From: Roseiarcus sp036513315
Lineage (GTDB): Bacteria > Pseudomonadota > Alphaproteobacteria > Rhizobiales > Beijerinckiaceae
Assembly (NCBI GenBank): GCA_036513315.1
Contig: DATBZF010000027.1
Span: 12,467-76,466, forward strand
DNA: 64,000 bases
Direction: 5' to 3'
Both the position numbers and the translations under genes were made by a program. Of the stretch, positions 33,955-43,163 are shown one piece after another (position 1 is the stretch's first letter; every line of letters begins with the position of its first letter). The notes beneath the pieces are model-generated. The model had not been told where the DNA came from, searched no databases, and saw only the letters and a list, made by a program, of their open reading frames with translations.

Positions 33955-35382
33955 ATGACCTCAGTGGTGACGCGTTTTGCGCCTTCCCCCACCGGCTTCC
34001 TCCATATCGGCGGGGCCCGGACGGCTTTGTTCAACTGGCTCTACGCGCGCCGTTTCGGCGGCACGTTCCTTTTGCGCATCGAAGACACGGATCGTGAGCG
34101 CTCGACCGAACCGGCGGTCGACGCGATCATCGACGGCCTCAAATGGCTCGGCCTCACCTGGGATGGCGAGGCGGTCAGCCAGTTCGAGCGCGTGGCGCGC
34201 CACCGCGAAGTCGCTGAAAGCCTCATCGCCTCGGGCGGCGCCTATCGCTGCTATGCCAGCCAGGAAGAGCTGGAGACGATGCGCAACGAGGCGCGCCTCG
34301 CCGGCAAGCCGATGCGCTACGACGGGCGCTGGCGCGACCGCGACCCCAGCGAGGCGCCCCCCGGCGTCAAGCCGGTGATCCGCCTGCGCGCCGCCCAGGA
34401 CGGCGAGACCATCGTCGAAGATAAAGTGCAGGGCAAGGTCGTCTTCGCCAACAAGGAGCTCGACGATCTCGTCCTTCTGCGCTCGGACGGCAACCCCACC
34501 TACATGCTCGCGGTCGTCGTCGACGATCACGACATGGGCGTCACCCATATCATTCGCGGCGACGACCACCTGACCAATGCCGCGCGGCAGATGCAGATCT
34601 ATCAGGCGCTGCGCTGGGACGTGCCCGTGATGGCGCATATTCCGCTGATCCACGGGCCGGACGGCGCCAAGCTCTCCAAGCGTCATGGCGCGCTCGGCGT
34701 CGACGCCTATCGCGCGCTCGGCTATCTCCCTGCCGCCCTGCGCAATTATCTGGTGCGCCTCGGCTGGAGCCAGGGCGACCGCGAATTCTTCTCGACCGAA
34801 GAGATGATCGCCGCTTTCGACCTGCCCGCCATTGGCCGTTCGCCCTCGCGCTTCGATTTCGTCAAGCTGGAGAATATCAACGGCCATTTCATGCGCGCGA
34901 TGCCGGACGGCGAGTTGCTCAAGGCGCTGCTCGACAGCCTGCCCTATCTGCCGGGCGGCCCCGAGATCGCTGCGCGGCTGGAGAGCGATCCTGCCTTGTG
35001 CGCCCGCCTCGCCGCGGCGATGCCCGGTCTCAAGGAGCGCGCCAAGACGCTGATCGAACTCCTCGATGGCGCCGGTTTTCTGTTCGCCGCGCGTCCGCTC
35101 GGCCTTGACGAGCGCGCCCGCGAAATCATCGCCAATGGCGGCCGCGCGCATCTCGCCGCTTTGCTGCCGCGCCTGCGGGCCTTGACCGCTTGGACCTCGG
35201 CGACAACTGAGGCGGCGGTGCGCGACTATGCATTGGAGCATGGCGCCAAGCTCGGCCAGATCGCCCAGCCCCTGCGCGCTGCGACAACGGGCCGCGCGAC
35301 CTCGCCGGGCATATTCGACGTGCTCGCCGTGCTCGGGCGCGAGGAGAGCCTCGGCCGGTTGGCCGATCAGGCGGGAGAATAG
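33955..35382 (+). CDS. gltX: Glutamyl-tRNA synthetase
   Basis: A 475-residue class I synthetase. The HIGH motif is in FAPSPTGFLHIGGARTALF and KMSKS appears as AKLSKRHGALG. MTSVVTRFAPSPTG starts at ATG 33955. With GatCAB in the same window, the enzyme is expected to be non-discriminating or one of two GluRS copies that charge tRNA(Gln) with Glu for amidation. The sequence alone does not decide which. It is convergent with the racemase pseudogene. Confidence 0.96.
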   Translation: MTSVVTRFAPSPTGFLHIGGARTALFNWLYARRFGGTFLLRIEDTDRERSTEPAVDAIIDGLKWLGLTWDGEAVSQFERVARHREVAESLIASGGAYRCYASQEELETMRNEARLAGKPMRYDGRWRDRDPSEAPPGVKPVIRLRAAQDGETIVEDKVQGKVVFANKELDDLVLLRSDGNPTYMLAVVVDDHDMGVTHIIRGDDHLTNAARQMQIYQALRWDVPVMAHIPLIHGPDGAKLSKRHGALGVDAYRALGYLPAALRNYLVRLGWSQGDREFFSTEEMIAAFDLPAIGRSPSRFDFVKLENINGHFMRAMPDGELLKALLDSLPYLPGGPEIAARLESDPALCARLAAAMPGLKERAKTLIELLDGAGFLFAARPLGLDERAREIIANGGRAHLAALLPRLRALTAWTSATTEAAVRDYALEHGAKLGQIAQPLRAATTGRATSPGIFDVLAVLGREESLGRLADQAGE

Positions 35383-35412
35383 GCCGCGCAAGCTGCGATC
35401 GCGCGGCGCGTC

Positions 35413-35810
35413 CTATTCGCGCTCCGTCGCCAGCGCCCGCTCGACTGCGGCCAGCGCATGCAGCCTTGTCGTGTCGAACAGCGGCACGGCGCTGTCGGCG
35501 TCCGACACCAGCAGCATGATTTCCGTGCAGCCGAGAATGATCGCCTCGGCGCCACGCGCGACGAGGCGGGCGATGATGCCGCGATAGGCGTCGCGCGAGG
35601 CCGGCAGGACCTGACCGGCGACCAGTTCGCGATAGATGATGTCGTGAACGACGCGCCGGTCTTCGGCGCCGGGGATCAGAACTTCGAGCCCGTGCAACTC
35701 CAGCCGTCCCCGAGCCGGTCGCGTATTTCTTGATTGATGATCCGGTAATATTCGGCTGAGCTTTCCCAACTCATGCCGCCGATGAGCCCTATCGCTGCTT
35801 GTCGTGGCAC
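35413..35810 (-). pseudogene. Aspartate/glutamate racemase with internal deletion and frame change
   Basis: GTG 35810, with AGGAG 8 nt upstream, starts a frame reading AAIGLIGGMSWESSAEYYRI and INQEIRDRLG, the standard N-terminus of Asp/Glu racemases. Near 35703-35718 homology jumps into another frame: GRLELHGLEVLIPGAEDRR through EAIILGCTEIMLLVSD to PLFDTTRLHALAAVERAL, the standard C-terminus. About 85-90 codons are missing between them, including the first catalytic Cys (CTNTMH region), while the second (LGCTEI) remains. The join sits between two CGGCT words, suggesting short-repeat deletion. The gene cannot make an active enzyme. Confidence 0.8.
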
Positions 35811-36108
35811 TACGAATTCTCCTGTCAGATCCCTGTCCATGATGCCGGACGCACAGCCGGTCAGCAGCGTTTCGCCGGCGCCGATCGTCGCGGCGCGCGA
35901 CGCAAAATCCCTGTCGTCTTATTGTCACAACGCTCGGCCATTGCTCGCGCGTGGACTATGGCCGCCGCCTCGCCGACGAATCGTTGATTCCTCGCGGAAA
36001 ATGGTGTTCGCCGCCATTTTTCTGTTGCCTTGCCTTACGCTTCTGTGGTTCCCCAAAGCTGCCGAAGTCGCCGCCCATCGTCGTCTACGCTCCAGCCGGA
36101 TCAATCTG
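35811..36108. other. Intergenic region without recognised gene
   Basis: About 300 nt between the racemase pseudogene and the ABC permease. The permease frame is open through most of it, but the translation there (SYCHNARPLLARGLWPPPRRR) looks non-coding. No promoter consensus, hairpin or known element stood out. It may hold remains of genes lost with the racemase deletion. Confidence 0.4.
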
Positions 36109-37854
36109 ATGTCCAGAATGACGAACATCGCCTCGGTGGGACGCCGGGCTTTGCCCAACCATTGGGACGTTCTGGCGTTTTTCGCGATCATATCCGCGCT
36201 CGTCGCCGTGGTCCGGGGTTTTCACGGCATGGCCGTGCCGCTGCCGGCGCCCGATGAACCCGCCATCGACCTCGATTATTGGAACCTACCCTATTATGCG
36301 TTGCGCACTTCGCTGCGCATGTTCGCGGCGATGGTGGCGTCGCTGGTGTTCACCTTCACCTATGCGACGCTGGCCGCCAAAAGCCGGCGCGCCGAAATGG
36401 TGTTGATCCCGATCCTCGACATCCTGCAATCGGTGCCGATCCTCGGCTTCCTTTCTTTCACGGTGACGTTTTTCCTCGGGCTTTTTCCCGGCAGCGTGCT
36501 CGGCGCGGAATGCGCGGCGATTTTCGTGATATTCACCAGCCAGGCCTGGAACATGGCTTTTTCATTCTACCAGTCGCTGCGCACCGTGCCGCGCGACCTC
36601 ATCGAAGTGTCGCGCGGCTTTCGCTTCAACGGCTGGCAGAGATTCTGGCAGCTCGAAGCGCCTTTCGCGATGCCGGGCCTCATCTGGAACATGATGATAT
36701 CAATGTCCGGCGGCTGGTTCATGATCGTGTTTTCCGAAGCGATCACCGTCGGCGACACCACTGTCACTTTGCCCGGCGTCGGCTCCTATATCGCCAAGGC
36801 CAATGAACAGGGACGATGGGACGCGATTCTCGCCGCTGTGGTGACGATGGCTTTGGTCATCCTCTGCTACGATCAATTGTTCTTCCGGCCGGTCGTCGCC
36901 TGGGCCGGAAAATTCCGCGTCGAACTCTCCGCCGCGCAGACCGGCGAGCGCTCCTGGGTGCTCGACATCCTGCTGCGCACCCATTGGATTCGTATGGGGT
37001 TCCGGCCCGTTTTCAACGCGCTGCGTTCGGCCAGCCTGTTGCAGATCGCCGTGCCGGCTTCATGGCCCACGCCCTCGTCCTGGGCGCGGGAGGCCTCTTC
37101 GGCATCCACCTCGCGGCTGATCGACATCGTCTGGATCCTCATCATTGTCGCTGTGGCCGCCTGCGGTCTTTGGTACGTCGTCGCCTATATCGGCACGGAA
37201 CTGGGCTGGAGCGATGTCGGCAATGTCGTCGTGCTGACCTCGTTCACGCTCGCCCGCGTGCTCGTGCTGATGGCGCTGGCGACGATCGTCTGGGTGCCGA
37301 TCAGCGTATGGATCGGCCTGCGCCCGCGCATCGCCGAGCGCGTCCAACCGCTCGCGCAATTTCTCGCCGCCTTTCCTGTCAATCTGCTGTTCGGCGCGGC
37401 CGTCAGCCTCGTTCTCGCATTCAATCTCAATCCGGATATCTGGCTCAGCGTGCTGATCGTGTTCGGCACCCAATGGTACATCGTCTTCAACGTGATCGCC
37501 GGGGCGACCGCATTCCCCAATGATCTGCGCGAGGCGACGGAGAATTTCCGCATCCATGGCTGGGACTGGTGGCGGCGCGTCATCCTGCCCGGCGTGTTGC
37601 CCTATTATTTCACCGGCGCCATCACCGCGTCGGGCGGCTCGTGGAACGCCTCGATCGTCGCCGAATATGTGAAATGGAAGGACCAGACCGTCTCGGCCCA
37701 TGGCGTCGGCGCCTATATCGCCGAAGCCACGGAGAAGGGCGACTTTCCCAAAATCGTCCTCGGCGTCGCCGTCATGTCGATCTTCGTCGCCGTTTTCAAC
37801 CGGCTGTTCTGGCGCCAGCTCTACGCCTACGCCGAACGCCGCCTGCGGCTCTAG
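36109..37854 (+). CDS. ABC transporter double permease, nitrate/sulfonate/taurine type
   Basis: A roughly 581-residue inner-membrane protein with two BPD-type permease domains fused head to tail. Domain 1 (about 60-280) has the EAA-like loop DLIEVSRGFRFNGWQRFWQL, and domain 2 (about 350-575) has DLREATENFRIHGWDWWRRV. Each has the family GGSWN/SGGWF stretch before a VGSYI/VGAYIAEA loop. The fusion removes the need for a permease dimer. Start ATG 36109 or 36118. The ATPase gene follows after 29 nt. No periplasmic binding protein is encoded nearby, so the substrate (nitrate, sulfonate, bicarbonate or other) is open. Confidence 0.88.
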   Translation: MSRMTNIASVGRRALPNHWDVLAFFAIISALVAVVRGFHGMAVPLPAPDEPAIDLDYWNLPYYALRTSLRMFAAMVASLVFTFTYATLAAKSRRAEMVLIPILDILQSVPILGFLSFTVTFFLGLFPGSVLGAECAAIFVIFTSQAWNMAFSFYQSLRTVPRDLIEVSRGFRFNGWQRFWQLEAPFAMPGLIWNMMISMSGGWFMIVFSEAITVGDTTVTLPGVGSYIAKANEQGRWDAILAAVVTMALVILCYDQLFFRPVVAWAGKFRVELSAAQTGERSWVLDILLRTHWIRMGFRPVFNALRSASLLQIAVPASWPTPSSWAREASSASTSRLIDIVWILIIVAVAACGLWYVVAYIGTELGWSDVGNVVVLTSFTLARVLVLMALATIVWVPISVWIGLRPRIAERVQPLAQFLAAFPVNLLFGAAVSLVLAFNLNPDIWLSVLIVFGTQWYIVFNVIAGATAFPNDLREATENFRIHGWDWWRRVILPGVLPYYFTGAITASGGSWNASIVAEYVKWKDQTVSAHGVGAYIAEATEKGDFPKIVLGVAVMSIFVAVFNRLFWRQLYAYAERRLRL

Positions 37855-37883
37855 TCCCTGCCCATTGCCAGTTGGAGAGTCCG

Positions 37884-39197
37884 ATGCTCGACGTCGCTTC
37901 CTCGGTTCTGCTCGATGTCAGCCATGTCAGCCAGAGCTTCCTCAAAGGCTCGGGCGAGACCGGGCCGCCGATCCTGCAGGACGTTTCGCTCACCCTGAAA
38001 GAGGGCGAGATCGTTGGCCTGCTCGGGCGCTCCGGCTGCGGCAAATCGACCTTGCTGCGTATCATCTCCGGCCTGTCGCGGCCGACCAGCGGCGAGGTCA
38101 CTTTTTACGGACAGCCCGTCACCGGTCCCTATGACGGCACGGCGATGGTGTTCCAGAGCTTCGCGCTGTTCCCTTGGCTGAACGTGCTCGACAATGTCGA
38201 GATCGGCCTGCGCGCCCATGGCGCTTCGCCCGCCGAAACGCGCAAGCGCGCGATCGCGGCGATCGACGTCATCGGCCTCGACGGTTTCGAATCGGCCTAC
38301 CCTAAGGAACTGTCCGGCGGCATGCGCCAGCGCGTCGGCTTTGCGCGCGCAATGGTCGTTCAGCCGAAGATTCTGCTGATGGACGAGCCCTTTTCCGCGC
38401 TCGACGTGCTGACCGCCGAAACCCTGCGCACCGACCTGCTCGACCTCTGGTCGGAAGGACGGATGCCGACCAAATCGATCCTGATGGTCACCCATAATAT
38501 CGAGGAAGCGGTGCTGATGTGCGACCGCGTCCTCGTGCTCGCCTCGAACCCCGGCCGCATCGCGGCGGAAATCCGGGTGCCGCTCATTCATCCGCGCAAC
38601 CGCCTCGACCCTGAGTTCCGCCAGCTCGTCGACAAGATCTATGCGCTGATGACCCAGCGCCCCGATCCCAAGCCCGCCGGACGCGAAGGCGGGGTGCCTG
38701 GCATGGGCCTTGGCATGGCGCTGCCGCGCGTCTCCACCAATTCGCTCGCCGGGCTGCTCGAAGAGCTCGCCGCGCCCCCCTATAACGGGCGCGCCGACCT
38801 GCCGCATCTGGCCGACTCGCTGCAGCTCGAGATCGACGACCTCTTTCCTCTCGGCGAAACCTTGCAATTGCTGCGCTTCGCCGAATTCGAAGACGCCGAC
38901 ATCAAGCTCACCGCCGCCGGCAAGCGCTTTGTCGATATGGATGTGGACCAGCGCAAGAAATTGTTCGGCGACCATCTGCTTGCCTATGTCCCGCTCGCCG
39001 CGCGCATCAAACGCGTCCTCGACGAGCGGCCGACCCATCGCGCGCCGGCAACACGATTTCGTGAAGAGATCGAGGATTACATGTCGGAGGATTACGCGGA
39101 ACGGACACTTCGCGCGATCATCAATCTGGGCCGCTACGGCGAATTGTTCGCCTATGACGAAAACGCCCAGGCCTTTAGTCTCGAAAATCCGCAATGA
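37884..39197 (+). CDS. ABC transporter ATPase with AAA-associated C-terminal domain
   Basis: A 437-residue ATP-binding subunit. Walker A is GRSGCGKSTLL, the signature LSGGMRQRVGFARA and Walker B ILLMDEPFSALD, all close to the nitrate/taurine (NrtD/TauB) group. After about residue 280 comes an extra roughly 150-residue domain (LPHLADSLQLEIDDLFPLGE through FVDMDVDQRKKLFGDHLL), matching the AAA-associated C-terminal domain seen on some of these ATPases. A GGAGAG Shine-Dalgarno precedes the ATG. It pairs with the fused permease upstream. The extra domain may sense a ligand or gate the transporter; its role is not established. Confidence 0.9.
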   Translation: MLDVASSVLLDVSHVSQSFLKGSGETGPPILQDVSLTLKEGEIVGLLGRSGCGKSTLLRIISGLSRPTSGEVTFYGQPVTGPYDGTAMVFQSFALFPWLNVLDNVEIGLRAHGASPAETRKRAIAAIDVIGLDGFESAYPKELSGGMRQRVGFARAMVVQPKILLMDEPFSALDVLTAETLRTDLLDLWSEGRMPTKSILMVTHNIEEAVLMCDRVLVLASNPGRIAAEIRVPLIHPRNRLDPEFRQLVDKIYALMTQRPDPKPAGREGGVPGMGLGMALPRVSTNSLAGLLEELAAPPYNGRADLPHLADSLQLEIDDLFPLGETLQLLRFAEFEDADIKLTAAGKRFVDMDVDQRKKLFGDHLLAYVPLAARIKRVLDERPTHRAPATRFREEIEDYMSEDYAERTLRAIINLGRYGELFAYDENAQAFSLENPQ

Positions 39198-39346
39198 CCG
39201 AAGCGGAAGCGGCGCCTCCCTGCGAATGATTAATCGACTTGTCGCCAATGCTGTGATCGGCTAGCCTTTCGCACTGCACAATCGCTTGGGCGCCGCGCCG
39301 GTTCGCCGGGATCGTCGCCGCCGGCGCGAATTCCCGGGGAACCTCG

Positions 39347-40636
39347 ATGACCGCAAATTCCGCGACACTGAAGATTGGCGATAAAAGCGTCGATTTGCCG
39401 GTCAAAGCCGGATCGATCGGTCCCTCCGTGATCGACATCGCCAAACTCTACGGCCAGACCGGGCTGTTCACCTTCGATCCTGGTTTCACCTCGACGGCGA
39501 GCACGGAATCGCAGATCACCTATATCGACGGCGACGAGGGCGTGCTGCTTTATCGCGGTTATCCGATCGAGCAACTCGCCGAGCACGGCGACTTCCTCGA
39601 GACCTGCTATCTCCTGCTCTACGGGGAATTGCCGACCGCCGCGCAAAAGGGCGATTTTGTTTATCGCGTAACCCGCCACACCATGGTGCACGAGCAGATG
39701 GCGCGGTTTTTTCAGGGCTTCCGGCGCGACGCCCATCCGATGTCGGTGATGGTCGCCTCGGTCGGCGCGCTCGCCGCCTTCTATCACGATTCAACCGACA
39801 TTTCCGACGAAAACCAGCGCATGATCGCCTCGATGCGGATGATTGCAAAAATGCCGACGCTCGCGGCGATGGCGTTCAAATATTCGATCGGCCAGCCCTT
39901 CGTATTCCCGAAGAACGATCTCGATTACGCCGCCAATTTCCTGCATATGTGCTTCGCCGTGCCTTGCGAGGAATATAAGGTCAATCCAGTGCTGGCGCGC
40001 GCGCTCGACCGCATTTTCATTCTGCACGCCGATCACGAGCAGAACGCCTCGACTTCAACCGTGCGGCTCGCCGGTTCGTCAGGCGCCAATCCTTTCGCCT
40101 GTATCGCAGCGGGCATCGCCTGCCTGTGGGGGCCCGCCCATGGCGGCGCCAATGAGGCGGCGCTCAAAATGCTCGGCGAAATCGGCACGGTCGACAATAT
40201 TCCAAAATATATCGCCAAGGCTAAAGACAAGAACGATCCGTTCCGCCTGATGGGCTTTGGCCATCGCGTCTACAAGAATTACGATCCGCGCGCCAAGATC
40301 ATGCAGAAGACGACGCATGACGTGCTCAACGAGCTTGGCGTCAAGGACGATCCTCTGCTCGACGTCGCGCTCGAGCTGGAGCGCATCGCGCTGCACGACG
40401 ATTATTTCATCGAAAAGAAGCTTTATCCCAATATTGATTTCTATTCCGGCATCACCTTGAAGGCGATGGGCTTCCCGACCTCGATGTTCACCGTTCTCTT
40501 CGCCGTCGCGCGCACCGTTGGATGGATCGCGCAATGGAAGGAGATGATCGAAGACCCGAGCCAGAAAATCGGCCGTCCGCGCCAGCTCTATACGGGCGCT
40601 CCCCGCAGGGACTATCTGCCGACGACCAATCGCTAA
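39347..40636 (+). CDS. gltA: Citrate synthase
   Basis: A 429-residue type II hexameric-type citrate synthase, entry enzyme of the TCA cycle. Catalytic histidines lie in HADHEQNASTSTVRLAGS and GFGHRVYKNYDPRAKIM, with the Asp in the later TSMFTVLFAVARTVGW region neighbourhood. Length and order are typical. The ATG at 39347 follows CCTCG without a strong Shine-Dalgarno. In related genomes gltA sits beside gltX and lpxB; here the MFS/epimerase block separates it from lpxB. Confidence 0.97.
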   Translation: MTANSATLKIGDKSVDLPVKAGSIGPSVIDIAKLYGQTGLFTFDPGFTSTASTESQITYIDGDEGVLLYRGYPIEQLAEHGDFLETCYLLLYGELPTAAQKGDFVYRVTRHTMVHEQMARFFQGFRRDAHPMSVMVASVGALAAFYHDSTDISDENQRMIASMRMIAKMPTLAAMAFKYSIGQPFVFPKNDLDYAANFLHMCFAVPCEEYKVNPVLARALDRIFILHADHEQNASTSTVRLAGSSGANPFACIAAGIACLWGPAHGGANEAALKMLGEIGTVDNIPKYIAKAKDKNDPFRLMGFGHRVYKNYDPRAKIMQKTTHDVLNELGVKDDPLLDVALELERIALHDDYFIEKKLYPNIDFYSGITLKAMGFPTSMFTVLFAVARTVGWIAQWKEMIEDPSQKIGRPRQLYTGAPRRDYLPTTNR

Positions 40637-40805
40637 GCCGTCGGGCGGGTAGTCGGCGGGCGCTTGAACGATTAGTCGACGCGTCAGGCGAACGCCTCTT
40701 CCGGCGTCACGCCTTTTTCCCGCGCCGCTTTGCGCCGCCAGGGCCGACTTTTCGTCGGCGACACGCCTCACGCGCCGGCGCCACGAACAGAAAATGGAAT
40801 CACGA

Positions 40806-42011
40806 ATGAATCTATCTCCCTTCGCCCGCAACGCCATTGTCCTTGGCCTGTTGTCGGCGGTCGGCCCTTTTGCGATCGATATGTATTTGCCCGCATTGCC
40901 GACGATCTCCACGAGTCTCCGCGCCTCCACGGCGGCGACGCAAATGACGCTGATGGCTTTCTTCGCGGCCTTCGGCTTCTGCCAAATCATCTATGGACCG
41001 GTGTCCGACATGGTCGGCCGCAAGCCGCCGCTCTATTTCGGCCTGACGGTTTTCCTTCTGGGGTCAATTGGCTGCGCGAGCGCCGCGGACATTGGATGGC
41101 TGATCGCCTTCCGAGCGCTGCAAGGAATCGGCGCTTCCGCGGTGATGGTGATCCCTCGCGCAATCATTCGCGACCTTCATACCGGTCTCGATGCGACGCG
41201 CCTGATGGCGCTGGTCATGCTCGTCTTCAGCGTCTCGCCGATTCTTGCGCCGCTCATCGGCAGCGGGCTAATCGTGCCGTTCGGCTGGCGCGCGGTATTC
41301 GTCGCGGTGACCGGCGTCGCTGCGATCGCGATCTTTCTCGTGGCGAGCTTCCTGCCTGAAACGCGTCCGCCCGAAGAGCGCGTCAGCGTCAGCGTCGGCA
41401 GCGTCCTCAACGGTTTTGGTCAATTGCTGCGTCACGGACGCTTCATCGGCTTGACCTTGATCGGCGGCCTCGGCATGGCGAGCTTCTTCTCGTTTCTGGC
41501 GAGTTCGTCGTTCATCTATATCGATCATTTCGGCCTGACGCCGACCCAATACAGCCTCGCCTTTTCAGTCAACGCGATCGGCTTTATCGGATCCTCGCAA
41601 TTTGCCGCGGCGCTCGGCGGAAGGTTCGGCATGCCCCGCGTAGTGCTCGCCGCCGTCTCGCTTTATGCGTTCTTCGCCCTCGTCCTGTTCGCATTCACGG
41701 CCGCCGGCTTCGACAGTCTCGCGCTGCTGATGGGGCTGCTGTTCTGCGCGTTCGCCTGTCTCGGCCTCGTCATTCCTTCGACGATGGTGCTGGCGCTGGA
41801 AGAACATGGGCCGATCGCCGGCATGGCCTCGGCGCTTGGCGGCGCCATGCAAATGCTGGCGGGCGGCATCGTGATCGTCATCGTCAGTTTCTTCTTCGAT
41901 GAAACCGCGCGGCCGATGGTCGCGGCGATCACGCTTTGCGCGATCGGCGCGCTGACTGCGGCTCTGGTGACGCTGGGCCGCCGCGAATTTTCGACTCAGG
42001 CGGCTGAATAG
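40806..42011 (+). CDS. MFS drug-resistance transporter, Bcr/CflA family (copy 1, intact)
   Basis: A 401-residue, 12-helix major facilitator. SAVGPFAIDMYLPALPTI and the GPVSDMVGRKPPLYFGLTVF loop are the DHA1 Bcr/CflA signatures; GIGASAVMVIPRAIIRDLHT is motif C-like. Members expel bicyclomycin, chloramphenicol and similar drugs by proton exchange. The ATG at 40806 has GGAA 6 nt upstream; ATG 40794 is an alternative. A diverged second copy follows after 225 nt, and a remnant of the neighbouring epimerase gene lies immediately after this stop. Confidence 0.92.
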   Translation: MNLSPFARNAIVLGLLSAVGPFAIDMYLPALPTISTSLRASTAATQMTLMAFFAAFGFCQIIYGPVSDMVGRKPPLYFGLTVFLLGSIGCASAADIGWLIAFRALQGIGASAVMVIPRAIIRDLHTGLDATRLMALVMLVFSVSPILAPLIGSGLIVPFGWRAVFVAVTGVAAIAIFLVASFLPETRPPEERVSVSVGSVLNGFGQLLRHGRFIGLTLIGGLGMASFFSFLASSSFIYIDHFGLTPTQYSLAFSVNAIGFIGSSQFAAALGGRFGMPRVVLAAVSLYAFFALVLFAFTAAGFDSLALLMGLLFCAFACLGLVIPSTMVLALEEHGPIAGMASALGGAMQMLAGGIVIVIVSFFFDETARPMVAAITLCAIGALTAALVTLGRREFSTQAAE

Positions 42012-42041
42012 GTCGCGGCCGCCCGATTGATGGGGGGCGGC

Positions 42042-42156
42042 TCGACAGCGGCGCCTCGAATTCGCCGAGCCGACGCATGGCTCGCGGCCCGGCGCAATAG
42101 TGGGCGACGGCATCGCGCGTCGGCAGATCCGCATTGCGCGATTTTCTCCTTGACGG
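42042..42156 (-). pseudogene. Remnant of a second NAD-epimerase gene (3' end)
   Basis: On the minus strand this reads LPTRDAVAHYCAGPRAMRRL followed by GEFEAPLSSR, colinear with LPTREFLARYCPGVPITRPL and GEFEAPLSNR at the C-terminus of the epimerase at 43126-44019. The first 27 nt match with one mismatch. Nothing else of the gene remains. It documents that the duplication included the epimerase. Confidence 0.8.
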
Positions 42157-42236
42157 GTGGGAGCCAACACGGCAGTCGCCTGCTCGGCGGCGGGCCTTGC
42201 GCGACGATACGTCACGAATAGGAATTGGAATCGCGG

Positions 42237-43163
42237 ATGAACTTTTCTACCTTCACCCGCAACGCCATCATTCTTGGCCTGCTGACAGCGGTCGGCCCTT
42301 TCGCGATCGATATGTATCTGCCCGCTCTGCCGACGATCGCCGCCGATCTCCACGTCGCCACAGCGGCGACGCAAATGACGCTGACCGCCTTTCTTGCCGC
42401 CTTCGGCGTCTGCCAGATCGTCTATGGACCGGTCTCGGACATGATCGGCCGAAAACCGCCACTCCTTTTCGGCCTCACGATCTTCTTGGCTGGTTCGATC
42501 GGCTGCGCGAGCGCCGCCAGTATGGGATGGCTGATCGCCTTCCGCTCAGTACAGGGGATCGGCGCGTCCGCCGCGATGGTGATTCCGCGTGCGATCGTTC
42601 GCGACCTTCACACCGGCCTCGATGCGACGCGCCTGATGGCGTTGGTCATACTCGTCTTCAGCGTCTCGCCCATTCTCGCGCCGCTCATCGGCAGCGGGCT
42701 GATCGCGCCGTTCGGCTGGCGTGCGATCTTCGTCGGCGTGACCTGCGTCGCAGTGATCGCGATTTTTCTCGTGGCGATCTTGCTGCCCGAAACGCGTCCG
42801 CCCGAGAAGCGGGTCGGCGTCAGCCTCGGCAGTGTCCTGGGCGGGTTCGGCCAATTGCTGCGCCACGGTCGCTTCGTCGGATTGACCTTGATCGGCGCGT
42901 TCGGAATGGCGAGCTTCCTCGCTTTTCTGGCGAATTCGTCGTTCATTTATATCGCTCATTTCGGCCTGACGCCGACGCAATACAGCTTCGCCTTCGCGGT
43001 CAACGCGATTAGTTTTTTCGGGTCCTCGCAATTTGCCGCCGCGCTCGGCGCAAGGTTCGGCATGTCGCGCGTCGTCCTCGCCGCTGTCGTGCTTAACCGT
43101 CACGGCAACCCGGTTGACGGCGACGCTATTTCACGTATCGGCGCCAGTTGTGGGCTTCCTTGA
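42237..43163 (+). pseudogene. MFS Bcr/CflA transporter copy 2, truncated
   Basis: About 284 residues match copy 1 closely (MYLPALPTIAADLHVATAAT, GPVSDMIGRKPPLLFGLTIF and so on) up to RFGMSRVVLAAV near 43089. Then homology stops abruptly, and 24 unrelated residues run to a stop at 43163 inside the end of the convergent epimerase gene. The last three or four helices of the 12 are missing, so transport is unlikely. Start ATG 42237 is equivalent to that of copy 1. Confidence 0.82.

Noticed and set aside
35383..35407. GCCGCGC/GCGCGGC hairpin after gltX
   Set aside because: Perfect 7-bp arms but an 11-nt loop and no T-run on either strand; not listed as a terminator.
42042..42236. Small plus-strand gene between the MFS copies
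   Set aside because: The sequence is explained as the minus-strand epimerase remnant plus the duplicated transporter leader.
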